A DNA stretch of 58,200 nt from Spirochaetota bacterium (GTDB taxonomy: Bacteria; Spirochaetota; Spirochaetia; Treponematales; Rectinemataceae), in contig JAKLFE010000027.1 of the NCBI GenBank assembly GCA_022711355.1, forward strand, positions 1 through 58,200, given 5' to 3'. The translations under genes and the position numbers were made by a program. This document shows, piece after piece, positions 9,146 through 17,580 of this stretch (position 1 is the first letter of the stretch; each line of letters opens with the position of its first letter). The notes under the pieces were generated by a model that saw only the letters and a list, made by a program, of their open reading frames with translations, had not been told where the DNA came from and did no database searches.

Positions 9146-11725
9146 ATGGCCCTTCCCATCACCGAGCCCGCGGGGGTCCTCGCGGTCGTCCTCGCGATCG
9201 TCCTCGTCGCCCCCTACCTCGCGGAAAAGGCGAGGCTGCCCCCCATCGTCGGCCTCGCCCTGGCCGGCGTCCTCGTGGGGCCCCACGGGCTCGGCCTCGT
9301 CACGGCGGGGGGGACGATCTCCTTCCTCGGCGAGGTAGGGACCCTCTACGTCTTCTTCGTGGCCGGGGCCGAGCTCGACACCGCCCGGATCCGCCGGGGA
9401 GGGGCCGAGCGCCGCAACGCCCTCGCCTTCTTCCCCCTCGCCTTCGGCCTGCCCTTCGCGGCGGGCGCCGTCGGGGGCCGGCTCCTCCTCGGGCTGGGCC
9501 TGCCCTCCTCCCTCCTCCTGGGCTCGGCCCTCGCGGCCGTCTCCCTCCTCTCCGAGCCCCCGGCCCAGCGCCTGGGCCAGGCCGGGCGCCGAGCCCTCTC
9601 CGCCGCCTCGGGGGCGGCCGTCCTCGCCAACGCCGCCTCGATGCTCGTCCTCGGCCTGGCCCTCCGCCTCGCCTTCCCCCCCGAGCCCGGCGCCCTCCCC
9701 CTCGCCGCGGCCAAGGCGGCCCTCTGGGCGGCCGCCTCCTTCCTCATCCTCCCCCGGGCGGCCTCGATCTTCTTCAAGCGGGTCAAGCCCGACGGCACCA
9801 TCGAGTTCGCCTTCGTCCTCGCCCTCTCCTTCCTCTGCGCCTACGGGGCCCGCCTGGCGGGCATCGAGAGCGCGGTCGGCGCCTTCTTCGCGGGCCTCCT
9901 CCTATCCCGCTTCCTCCCCGAGTCGAGCGTCATCATGAACCGAGTCCGCTTCGCCGGCGACGCCCTCCTCCAGCCCCTGTTCATGGTCTACCTGGGCGCC
10001 CTCGCCGATCCCTTCCAGGCCCTCGGCGACCCGGCGAGCCTCCGGGAGCTCGGCCTCGTCGCCGCCCTCGGCCTCGGCTCCGCTTCCCTGGCCGCCGCCC
10101 TCGCGGGCCCGGCCCTCGGCCTCCCCCGGCGCGAGCGGCGCCTCCTCGCGGGCCTCTCCTCGGGCCGCGGGGCCACGGCCCTGGCCATCGCCCTCGTCGC
10201 CCTCGAGCTCGGCCTCCTCGGCCGCCCCGCGCTCGACGGGATACTCCTCCTCGTCGTCCTCGCCGGGGCCCTCGGGAGCCTCCTCTCCGGCCGGGCGGCC
10301 GCTCGCCCGGCCGGCCAGGGCGAGCAGCCGGAGGCCGGCCAGGCGAGGGCCGAGCGCATCCTCGTCGCCGTGGCCAACCCTTCCTCGATCCGCGGCCTCG
10401 TCGACCTGGCCTTCCTCCTCCGCGGCCGGGGCAACCGCGAGCCGATCTACCCGGTCGCCGTCGTGCCGGAGTCCTCGGACACCGAGGCCGAGCTCGCCGC
10501 GGCCGAGAACCGCCTGGCCCAGGCCGTCGTGCAGGGGGTGGCGGCGGAGGTGCCCGTGATCCCCTCGGCGCGGGTGAGCGTCAACGCCCCCGAGGGCGTG
10601 CTCAAGGCCGCGAGGGAGAACCGGGCGAGCGCCATCGTCATCGGCTGGAACAAGGCCCCCAGGCTCTCCCACGCCTTCTTCGGCAGCGTCATCGAGCAGG
10701 TCATCCTCGGGGGCGAGGAGCTCGTCGTGGTGGCCCGCGCGACCCGGCCCCTGGCCGAGGTCTCGCAGGTATCCCTCGTCCTCCCCGTCCTCATCGAGCG
10801 CCACCCGGGCTTCGGCCGCGCCCTCGACGCCCTCGCCTCCTTCGTGGAGCGCACGGGCTCGAAGCTGACGATCTACGCCCTGGGCGGCCACGGGGCCGAG
10901 GCCAAGGCCGCCGCCCGGGGCGTCGCCTCGCGGGGCCTGTCCCAGCTCGTCGAGCTCGGCTCGTGGAAGGAGCTCGCCGCCGCCGCCCGCTCGGGAAGCC
11001 AGGCGGGGCGGGCCTTCGTCCTGTTCAGCGCCCGGCCGGGCGAGAGCGCCTGGCACCCCGCGGTCGAGAAGCTGCCCCACCGCCTCGGCGAGGACTTCCC
11101 CGACGCGACCCTCCTCCTGTTCTACCTTCCCGAGGGCGTCGGCTCGCGCCCGGGCCGCGAGGCCGGCGAGGCGGCCGAGGCCGGCCCGGCCCTCCCCGAG
11201 GCGGCCGGCGCCGCGGGAGGCCCGTCGGCCGAAGGCCCGGAGGGGGCCGCTCGGCCCGCGGGCGAGGCGGTCCCCTCCGCCCGGCCTGCGGGACAGGCGG
11301 CCCGGGCCGGCGACCTCCTGGACCGGGCGGCGGCGGCGGGGCGGGTGCGGCCCGCGATGCGCGAAACCGCCATCAACGACGGGATCCGCGAGCTCCTCCG
11401 CTCCTCCTTCCCCGATGACCGCAGGGCCCTGGGCAGGCTCGCCGCCCTCTTCACCCAGATAGCTCAGAACGAGCCCATCGAGCTCGAGCCCGGGGTCCTC
11501 CTCCTCCACGCCCACGTCGAGGAGGCCTCCGAGCCCCTGGTGTTCTTCGGCGCCCGCCCCGAGGGCTTCCGCCTCCTGGCCCTCGAGGAGAGCGTGCGCA
11601 TCGTCGTCATCCTCTGCGCCCCCCTCGAGCAGAGCCCCGAGGAGCACCTCGCCGCGTTAGGCGAGATAGCGAGGCTCTTCAAGGACGGGGCCGTGGCGCG
11701 GCGGCTGGGCATCGAGCCCTCCTGA
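9146..11725 (+). CDS. CPA2 cation/proton antiporter fused to USP and PTS EIIA-like domains
   Basis: An 859-aa fusion. Residues 1-385 form a KefB-type antiporter with 11-12 hydrophobic helices, for example ITEPAGVLAVVLAIVLVAPY and the conserved ESAVGAFFAGLLLSR. Residues about 400-530 read as a UspA-like nucleotide-binding fold (ERILVAVANPSS, then IVIGWNKAPRLSHAFFGS). Residues 535-665 look like a second, degenerate USP half. After a low-complexity Ala/Gly/Pro linker (about 670-730), the last 120 residues resemble a type-2 PTS EIIA domain. The EIIA phosphorylation histidine would be His788 in LLLHAHVEEASEP. The family moves K+ or Na+ against H+ across the inner membrane. The fused modules would let stress nucleotides or phosphotransfer gate transport. 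Expression stands alone. Confidence 0.88.
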   Translation: MALPITEPAGVLAVVLAIVLVAPYLAEKARLPPIVGLALAGVLVGPHGLGLVTAGGTISFLGEVGTLYVFFVAGAELDTARIRRGGAERRNALAFFPLAFGLPFAAGAVGGRLLLGLGLPSSLLLGSALAAVSLLSEPPAQRLGQAGRRALSAASGAAVLANAASMLVLGLALRLAFPPEPGALPLAAAKAALWAAASFLILPRAASIFFKRVKPDGTIEFAFVLALSFLCAYGARLAGIESAVGAFFAGLLLSRFLPESSVIMNRVRFAGDALLQPLFMVYLGALADPFQALGDPASLRELGLVAALGLGSASLAAALAGPALGLPRRERRLLAGLSSGRGATALAIALVALELGLLGRPALDGILLLVVLAGALGSLLSGRAAARPAGQGEQPEAGQARAERILVAVANPSSIRGLVDLAFLLRGRGNREPIYPVAVVPESSDTEAELAAAENRLAQAVVQGVAAEVPVIPSARVSVNAPEGVLKAARENRASAIVIGWNKAPRLSHAFFGSVIEQVILGGEELVVVARATRPLAEVSQVSLVLPVLIERHPGFGRALDALASFVERTGSKLTIYALGGHGAEAKAAARGVASRGLSQLVELGSWKELAAAARSGSQAGRAFVLFSARPGESAWHPAVEKLPHRLGEDFPDATLLLFYLPEGVGSRPGREAGEAAEAGPALPEAAGAAGGPSAEGPEGAARPAGEAVPSARPAGQAARAGDLLDRAAAAGRVRPAMRETAINDGIRELLRSSFPDDRRALGRLAALFTQIAQNEPIELEPGVLLLHAHVEEASEPLVFFGARPEGFRLLALEESVRIVVILCAPLEQSPEEHLAALGEIARLFKDGAVARRLGIEPS

Positions 11726-11841
11726 GGCTCCGGCCGAGGGCGGCCTGGGGATAGATCGAAAGCGGGCAACGCGCCCCTGCCTCGCCCTCGCGGGTCCGTA
11801 CATTTTACATAACACCCTACGCATTCGACGGGTTACCGCGC

Positions 11842-11847
11842 TATAAT
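11842..11847 (+). promoter_or_regulatory. Consensus -10 box upstream of FG-GAP gene
   Basis: A perfect TATAAT lies about 65 nt before the start at 11913. It follows an AT-rich patch (ttttacataac at 11803-11813) unusual for this GC-rich DNA. No consensus -35 is found at 16-18 nt; TTCGAC at 11824-11829 is only 12 nt away. Confidence 0.45.
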
Positions 11848-11912
11848 CGATCCCCATCCAGGCTCGTCCCGCGCGTTGAAAGATGAGTAAAAAGCTCAGA
11901 AGGAGGCGATCT

Positions 11913-13172
11913 ATGGGGAAATTGGCATGGTCGATTCTGGCAGCAGCGGTCCTCTGCTGCTTCGGTTGCGCGGGAGGCTCCTCGGAGGGGGATCCTGAGC
12001 TCGATCCCCGCTTCCTGACCGAGCTCTCGGCGACGGGCCTCGCCTCGGGAGACAGCTTCGGCTCCTCGGTGGCCATCGACGGGGACTACGCCATCGTCGG
12101 CTGCCCCTACGAGGACGCGGGGGGGCTCGGCGATAGCGGCGCGGCCTACGTCTACGAGCGCTCCGGCTCGGGCTGGGTCCAGGTCGCCAAGCTGTCGGCC
12201 TCCGATGCGGCCGCGTACGCGTATTTCGGCAGCTCCGTGGGCATCAGCGGGGAGTACGCGATCGTCGGCGCGTACTACGCGAGCACGGAGACGGTCTCCA
12301 ACTGCGGCGCGGCCTACATATTCGAGCGCTCCGAAGGAACCTGGGCCCAGGCCGCCAAGCTGCTGGCATCCGAAGGGGCCCCGGGCGATAGCTTCGGCCG
12401 GTCGGTGGCGATAGACGGCGATCGCGCCATGATCGGAGCGCCCTACGAGGACGCGGGAGAGCTCGGCGATTGCGGCGCGGCCTACGTCTACGAACGCTCC
12501 GGCTCAGGCTGGGTCCAGGCCGTCAAGCTGTCGGCCTCCGATGCGGCCCCGGGGGCCTGTTTCGGCAGCTCGGGGTGCATCGGCGGGGAGTACGCGATCG
12601 TCGGCGCGCCCTACATGGACACGGAGACGGTTTCCAACTGCGGCGCGGCCTACGTCTTCTCACGTTCCGGAGAAACCTGGGCCCAGGCCGCCAAGCTGAC
12701 GGCCGACGACGCCGGAGCGGACGACAATCTCGGCTCCTCCGTCGCCATCGCGGGGAACCGGGCCCTCGTGGGAGCCTCGTGGGCCGACGCCTCGGCGGAG
12801 ATCGAGGACGCGGGCGCGGCCTACGTCTTCGAGCGATCCGGCGCGGCCTGGCCGCAGAAGGCCAAACTCCGCGCCTCCGACGCCGCCGGCTACGACCGCT
12901 TCGGCTGCTCCGTGGCGCTGCGGGGCGGCTGCGCCCTCGTCGGCGCGCCCAAAATCAAGTCGGCGTATACGGGAGGAGCCTACCTCTTCGTCCTCTCGGA
13001 CGGCGCCTGGTCCCAGCTCCTCAAGCTGACGGCCGCCGGCGGAGGGGAGGCCGACGACTGGTACGGCTACTCGGTGGCCTTGAGCGAGGAGGGCGGCATC
13101 ATCGGCGTTCCGCGAGCGCTCGACGCGAGCGAGGCCAGGACGGGCGGCGCCGAGCTCTGGTCGCTCTACTGA
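11913..13172 (+). CDS. FG-GAP repeat lipoprotein, seven units (predicted beta-propeller)
   Basis: A 419-aa exported protein. The N terminus MGKLAWSILAAAVLCCFGC-AGG has a lipobox-like end (FGC), suggesting a lipoprotein. Seven units of 41-57 residues follow, each with F/L-G-x-S-V-A-I-x-G-x-x-A-(I/L)-(V/I)-G, a GAAYVFERSG strand and a W..(Q)..KL end. This is the count expected for a seven-bladed integrin-alpha-like propeller. Units 1-2 and 3-4 are a recent pair duplication of about 112 residues (YEDAGxLGDxGAAYVYERSG in 1 and 3, TETVSNCGAAY in 2 and 4). ATG 11913 is chosen over 11883 because AGGAGG (11901-11906) sits 6 nt before it. No neighbour explains its role; surface binding is a guess. Confidence 0.88.
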   Translation: MGKLAWSILAAAVLCCFGCAGGSSEGDPELDPRFLTELSATGLASGDSFGSSVAIDGDYAIVGCPYEDAGGLGDSGAAYVYERSGSGWVQVAKLSASDAAAYAYFGSSVGISGEYAIVGAYYASTETVSNCGAAYIFERSEGTWAQAAKLLASEGAPGDSFGRSVAIDGDRAMIGAPYEDAGELGDCGAAYVYERSGSGWVQAVKLSASDAAPGACFGSSGCIGGEYAIVGAPYMDTETVSNCGAAYVFSRSGETWAQAAKLTADDAGADDNLGSSVAIAGNRALVGASWADASAEIEDAGAAYVFERSGAAWPQKAKLRASDAAGYDRFGCSVALRGGCALVGAPKIKSAYTGGAYLFVLSDGAWSQLLKLTAAGGGEADDWYGYSVALSEEGGIIGVPRALDASEARTGGAELWSLY

Positions 13173-13223
13173 GCAGGACTTGACCGGTCCGGCCCTTCCG
13201 CGGGCCGGCTAGCCGGATAAAAC

Positions 13224-13247
13224 GGGCCGCCCCTCGCGGGGCGGCCC
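13224..13247 (-). terminator. Rho-independent terminator between convergent genes
   Basis: A perfect 10-bp stem GGGCCGCCCC/GGGGCGGCCC with TCGC loop. On the minus strand it is followed by GTTTT, so it best serves the plus-strand lipoprotein gene poorly and any minus-strand transcript leaving the 13286 gene well. It lies 38 nt after that gene's stop. Confidence 0.75.
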
Positions 13248-13285
13248 TGCCGTTCCTGGAGCGCTGGCCCCTCGGCCCCGGGCTT

Positions 13286-16200
13286 TCAGCGCCCGGCCGC
13301 CGGGGCGGCGCTCTTCATGAGGATGAACTCGACGCGGCGGTTCTTCCAGCGGTTCTGGGCGTCGGAGAAGTCCACGACGGGCTGGCTCGAGCCGGCTCCC
13401 TCGGTGGAGAGGCGCTTGATGTCCACGCCGTCCTCCGCGAGGAGCTTCTTCACGAGCTCGGCGCGGCCCAGGGAGAGGGCGAGGAGCTCGCCGGACTCCT
13501 CCTTGGCGATCGCCGCGGCCGAGAGGCCGCCGATCTTGGCGGCCGAGTTCGCGTGGCCCACGATGCCGATGCGGTAGTCGCGGAACTTGTTGAGGATCTG
13601 CGCGATGCGCGCCACCACCCGCTTGTTCCGCTGGATCGTCTCCTCGTCGAGGCCGTCGAAGTCCGGGCCGTTGGGCCGGAAGACGATGGAGGGCACCTTG
13701 ATCTTGAGCTTGTCGCCCTCGCGGATCACGAGGACGTCGACGGTGACGAGGCCCTCGACCTTGACGGCGTTGCCCAGGGCGTCCTTCGCCGTGAAGACGA
13801 AGGGGTAGTCGCTCGCCGACTCGACGAGCTCGCCCTTGGAGGAGCGGCCGTCCCAGGTGATGGTCTTGGCCGGGGCGCCCGAGCCTCCCCAGGAGGCGAA
13901 GGTCCTGGTCTGGGCGGCCGCGCCGGGCTTGGCGCCCTCGACCACGGCCTGCTCGAGCACCTCGAACTTCCATTCGGTTATCTCGGCCAGGCCCCGCACG
14001 TCGAGGTCGATGGCCAGCTCGTCGTCGACCCCGTCGTTGTCCGGGCTGAAGACGCCGGGCGTGAGCCTGATGCCGGCCTGGGGCGGGTCGACGCTGACGA
14101 GGATGTCGCCCGTGCGGGCCTCGGCGAGGTCGCCCTTGCGGTAGGCGACGGAGAACTCGCCGCGCACCAGGCCCTTGATCACGGCGCCGGAGGCGTCGCG
14201 GCCCTCCCAGACGATGCGCTCGGGCACGTCGTTGCCCTTGCCCTCGAAGACGTCGCGCTCGGCCCCGGACCGGTCCACGACGGCGAAGCGCCAGGTATCG
14301 ATGCCCTCGCGGAGCTTGACGATGAGCTTGAAGGCGACGTCGTCCTTGAAGCCGTCGCCGTTGGGCGAGAGCCCCGAGTCGGAGGCGGTGACGAAGACCT
14401 GGACCGGCCGCTTGTCCACCTCGATCGCGGGGACCAGGCCCGAGCCCTTGTTGCCGGCCGCGTCCACGGAGGAGACCTCGTAGCGGTAGATCCCGTCGGG
14501 GACGAGGTTGCCCGCCTCGTCGGTGCCCTCCCAGATGAAGTCGGGGGCGACGCCCTTCCAGTTCCAGGTACGCACGACCTTGCCGTCCGGCCCCTTGAGC
14601 CTGCCCTCCCAATCGTCGCCGGGGACCGATTTCTGGAGGAACTTGGCGACCTTGCTCCGCGAGGTCTCCGAGGGGGAGAAGAGGAGGGGCGAGGCAGAGA
14701 CCGTGACGGAGGGGGCGACGGAGTCGAGGAGGAAGACCGGGGACTGGGCCGAGGCCGTGTCCCGGTTCTGGTAGGAGACGGAGAGCCGGGCCGCGTAGCG
14801 GCCGTCGGGGGCCTTGGCCTTGGCGTCGGTCGTCCCGTCCCAGGTGAAGGTCGCGGGCACCCCGGTCGAGCCCTTCCAGCTCCGCACGACGGTGCCGGGC
14901 TCGAGGCCGGCCGCCTCGACGGCGGCGATGCCCAGCTCGTAGTAGCTCACGGTCTCGTTGGACTTGACCTCGGCCCCGAGGCCGAGCCGGGGCCTGGGGC
15001 TCCCGGCGGCGACGCTGAAGGCCTTCTGGTCGGCGACCAGGCGCGCGGCCTTCTTGACCGTGTCGAGGGAGACGGTCACGGGGGCCGTGGCGAAGGAGTT
15101 GCCGGCGCCGTCGAGGGCGCGGAGGACGTAGCTGTAGGCCCCGTCGGGGAGGGGCTTGGAGGACTCGTCGGTGCCGTCCCACTCGACCTGGGGATCGGGG
15201 AGGGGGGAGAAGCTCCAGCGGCGCAGGACGGCGCCGTCGGGGCCGACGATCTCGCCTGTCCACTTGGCCTCCTTGGTGCCTTTCTGCGCGAAGATCACGC
15301 TGTTCTGGCCCGGGTCGCCCGCGGGATTGAAGGCGGGCCGGTCGGCCGAGGCCGAGCCCCGGGGCGGGCTCAAGTCGAGGAGGAAGGAGGGCGAGGCGGC
15401 CTTGGGGCTGTAGCCGTTGAGGTAGGTCAGGGAGAGCTGGGCCTGGTACTGGCCCTCGGGCAGGGCCTTCGTGGCCGAGTCGCGGCCGTCGAAGGGGAAG
15501 CGGTCCTTGAGGGAGGCGGCGTCCTTGCCGGAGACCGACCATACCTCGCGCTTCGCGCCGTCGAGGACGGCGAGGGTCCAGGAGACCAGGCCCGTCTTGA
15601 CCGGCACGCTCGGGAAGAGGCTCACCAGGTCCTTGGAGCCGTCGCCGTTGGGGCTGAAGGCGCCGAGGTCGATGACGAGGCCGATGGGAGGCTGCTGGGT
15701 GTTCACCACCAGGCCGTCGAGGCGGCGCGAGACCGAGTTGCCCGCCCGGTCGGTCGCGGCGAGGGAGAAGGAGTAGACGCCGTCGGGAATGATCTTGCCC
15801 GCGTCGTCCTTGCCGTCCCAGGCGAAGTCGGCCGGGGCGGCCTTCGCGTACTCCACCTTGCGGCGGGCGACGCCCGCGGCGTCGAGGACCTGGCCGAGCC
15901 AGGCGTCCTCGACGGAGCCGGAGATCTTGAAGGGGAGGGTTTCCTTGTTGCCGTCGCCGTCGGGGCTGAAGATCGTGCCCTCGGGCGAGGATAGGGAGGC
16001 GGTCGGGGGCGTATTGTCCACGACGACGGGGAAGGGGCCGACCGTCCGGCGGTTGCCGTTGTCGTCCACCGCCTCGATCGTCGCCGCGTACTCGCCGTCG
16101 GGGACGACCTGGCCGGAGTCGGCCACGCCGTTCCAGACGATCTCGGCGGGCACCGGCACGCCCTTCTTGACGTAGACCAGGCGCTCCCACAGGCCCTTGA

Positions 16201-17425
16201 AGCCCTCGAGCTCGGGCCGCGACTCCTTGTTGTAGATCGTGCGGACGACCTGGCCCTTCGCGTCGGCGACGGAGAAGCTCCAGCCGACGACGTAGCGCTC
16301 GTCCTTGATCTCGAGGGGGATCACGAGCTGGTCCTGGACCCCGTCGTTGTTGGGGGAGATGTAGGCGGGGCCCTGGGCCGAGGCGGGGAAGGAGGCCTTG
16401 ATGCGCGGCGCGGTCTTGTCGACCGTGCCCAGGGGCAGGGTGGCGCCCAGGCCGAGGGCCCAGAGATCGCCGTAGAGGGGGGCGAGGACGAGGGCGGGCT
16501 TGAGCTCGGCCTTGTCGAAGCCCTGCTTGGCGAGGGCGTCGTCGGCCCGCTTGCTCTCGATGGGGATCGAGGCGGTGAGGCCGATGGAGGGGATGTAGCT
16601 CCGCTCCTCGGCGTCGCCGGAGAGCTCGCGGAGGCTCAGGTCCCAGGCGGCGCGGAGGGCAAGCCGCTCGCGCCAGGTGAGGCTGGCCGAGAGGCTGGCC
16701 TCGAGGTCGGCGAAGCTCGGGGCCGAGAGCTCCAGGCCCAGGCCGCCCCGGAGATCCGCGGTGCTGAAGACCGTGCCGCGGCCGCCGATGGTCAGGGTGT
16801 AGGGCGGGGGGAAGGCGTAGTCCGAGGCGCCCTCGGCGGCGTAGCCCTTGCCGAGGCCCGAGAGGGTCGCGCCCCAGCGGAAGTCCTCGAAGGGGCCGAG
16901 CTTGCCCGGGAGGTGGAGGAAGCCCAGGTCCAGGCCCCCGCCCCAGGCGGTGCCGCCCGAGTCGCCGAAGGCGAACTGGAGGCCGGCGCCGACGAAGAGG
17001 TTCGGGTAGAGGTCCTTGGCGATGCCGCCCCTGAGCTGGAGGAAGCTGCCCAGGGGCAGGGAGCTCATGGAGTCGGGGACCGAGACGAAGCGGGCCCCGG
17101 CGCCCCAGACGCCGTAGGGCTTGGGCAGGGATATGCCGAGGTCGGCGGCGCTGCCCCAGCCCTGGTCATCCTTGCCGAAGTCGCTCAGGCCGACGTAGCC
17201 GGCCTCGAGGACGGGCCGCTGCTGGGCGGCCGAGGCCGCGGGATTGAGCCAGTCGGCCCAAGGCGCGTCCGAGGCGGTCACCGCGGGGCCGTAGGCGAGG
17301 GCGTGGGCCGAGGGGAGGATGGGCACGATGGTCCCGCCCGGAGGCGGGTCGTAGGCGTAGGCCCCGGCCGCGCAGGCCAGGAACAGGGCGGCCGCGAGGA
17401 GGCTCGAGCGCCGGATGTGGTTCAT
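13286..17425 (-). CDS. Giant envelope protein: PorV-like barrel, FlgD-like Ig repeats, OmpA domain
   Basis: A 1379-aa exported protein with signal peptide MNHIRRSSLLAAALFLACAA. Residues about 30-310 resemble the PorV/FadL-like outer-membrane barrels, with alternating strands, LNPAAS, and Gly/aromatic turns. Residues about 330-1200 hold roughly eight or nine FlgD-type Ig modules of about 100 residues, each ending in a WDG-x-(D/T)-(D/E)-x-G-(K)-x-(V/L)-P-(D)-G-x-Y turn. At least six carry a Ca-binding-like loop such as ISPNNDGVQD, FSPDGDGNKE, FSPNGDGSKD, LSPNGDGFKD or FSPDNDGVDD. Residues about 1255-1370 form an OmpA-like peptidoglycan-binding domain (IGIVGHANSAAK and NRWKNRRVEFILM). It could tie the outer membrane to the wall with a long calcium-stiffened periplasmic stalk. 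It seems monocistronic, with a terminator-like hairpin in the leader. Confidence 0.88.
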   Translation of the reverse strand: MNHIRRSSLLAAALFLACAAGAYAYDPPPGGTIVPILPSAHALAYGPAVTASDAPWADWLNPAASAAQQRPVLEAGYVGLSDFGKDDQGWGSAADLGISLPKPYGVWGAGARFVSVPDSMSSLPLGSFLQLRGGIAKDLYPNLFVGAGLQFAFGDSGGTAWGGGLDLGFLHLPGKLGPFEDFRWGATLSGLGKGYAAEGASDYAFPPPYTLTIGGRGTVFSTADLRGGLGLELSAPSFADLEASLSASLTWRERLALRAAWDLSLRELSGDAEERSYIPSIGLTASIPIESKRADDALAKQGFDKAELKPALVLAPLYGDLWALGLGATLPLGTVDKTAPRIKASFPASAQGPAYISPNNDGVQDQLVIPLEIKDERYVVGWSFSVADAKGQVVRTIYNKESRPELEGFKGLWERLVYVKKGVPVPAEIVWNGVADSGQVVPDGEYAATIEAVDDNGNRRTVGPFPVVVDNTPPTASLSSPEGTIFSPDGDGNKETLPFKISGSVEDAWLGQVLDAAGVARRKVEYAKAAPADFAWDGKDDAGKIIPDGVYSFSLAATDRAGNSVSRRLDGLVVNTQQPPIGLVIDLGAFSPNGDGSKDLVSLFPSVPVKTGLVSWTLAVLDGAKREVWSVSGKDAASLKDRFPFDGRDSATKALPEGQYQAQLSLTYLNGYSPKAASPSFLLDLSPPRGSASADRPAFNPAGDPGQNSVIFAQKGTKEAKWTGEIVGPDGAVLRRWSFSPLPDPQVEWDGTDESSKPLPDGAYSYVLRALDGAGNSFATAPVTVSLDTVKKAARLVADQKAFSVAAGSPRPRLGLGAEVKSNETVSYYELGIAAVEAAGLEPGTVVRSWKGSTGVPATFTWDGTTDAKAKAPDGRYAARLSVSYQNRDTASAQSPVFLLDSVAPSVTVSASPLLFSPSETSRSKVAKFLQKSVPGDDWEGRLKGPDGKVVRTWNWKGVAPDFIWEGTDEAGNLVPDGIYRYEVSSVDAAGNKGSGLVPAIEVDKRPVQVFVTASDSGLSPNGDGFKDDVAFKLIVKLREGIDTWRFAVVDRSGAERDVFEGKGNDVPERIVWEGRDASGAVIKGLVRGEFSVAYRKGDLAEARTGDILVSVDPPQAGIRLTPGVFSPDNDGVDDELAIDLDVRGLAEITEWKFEVLEQAVVEGAKPGAAAQTRTFASWGGSGAPAKTITWDGRSSKGELVESASDYPFVFTAKDALGNAVKVEGLVTVDVLVIREGDKLKIKVPSIVFRPNGPDFDGLDEETIQRNKRVVARIAQILNKFRDYRIGIVGHANSAAKIGGLSAAAIAKEESGELLALSLGRAELVKKLLAEDGVDIKRLSTEGAGSSQPVVDFSDAQNRWKNRRVEFILMKSAAPAAGR

Positions 17426-17450
17426 CGTTCCCTCCGAGGAAAAAGCTCCG

Positions 17451-17485
17451 GCGCGGCCGGGGGCTTACGGGAAGCCCGGCCGCGC
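17451..17485 (-). terminator. Attenuator-like hairpin in the 5' leader of the giant envelope gene
   Basis: A GC-rich hairpin, with arms GCGCGGCCGGG (17451-17461) and CCCGGCCGCGC (17475-17485) and extra GGGCTT/AAGCCC pairing inside, is followed on the minus strand by CGGAGCTTTTT. It sits 26 nt before the start codon at 17425 and downstream of a TATAGT -10-like box. It is not needed to end the upstream gene, which has its own terminator. Confidence 0.55.
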
Positions 17486-17549
17486 GCACAGCTTACTATA
17501 CTACCATCGAGGGGGTCGCGGCAGGGGTCAGCGGAAAATGAAGCGAAAT

Positions 17550-17580
17550 CCCTCCCTCATTGATAAATAACGAGGGAGGG
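17550..17580 (-). terminator. Terminator overlapping the stop codon of the upstream gene
   Basis: A perfect 9-bp stem CCCTCCCTC/GAGGGAGGG (17550-17558 and 17572-17580) with a 13-nt AT-rich loop that includes part of the last codons. On the minus strand it is followed by a T-rich tract (ATTTCGCTTCATTTT). The 5' arm is coding sequence of the 17557-18606 gene. Confidence 0.8.

Noticed and set aside
13209..16190. A 993-codon minus-strand frame overlapping the giant envelope gene in another frame
   Set aside because: Arg/Pro/Gly-rich low-complexity product with no start context; the real frame has a signal peptide, Ig repeats and an OmpA domain.
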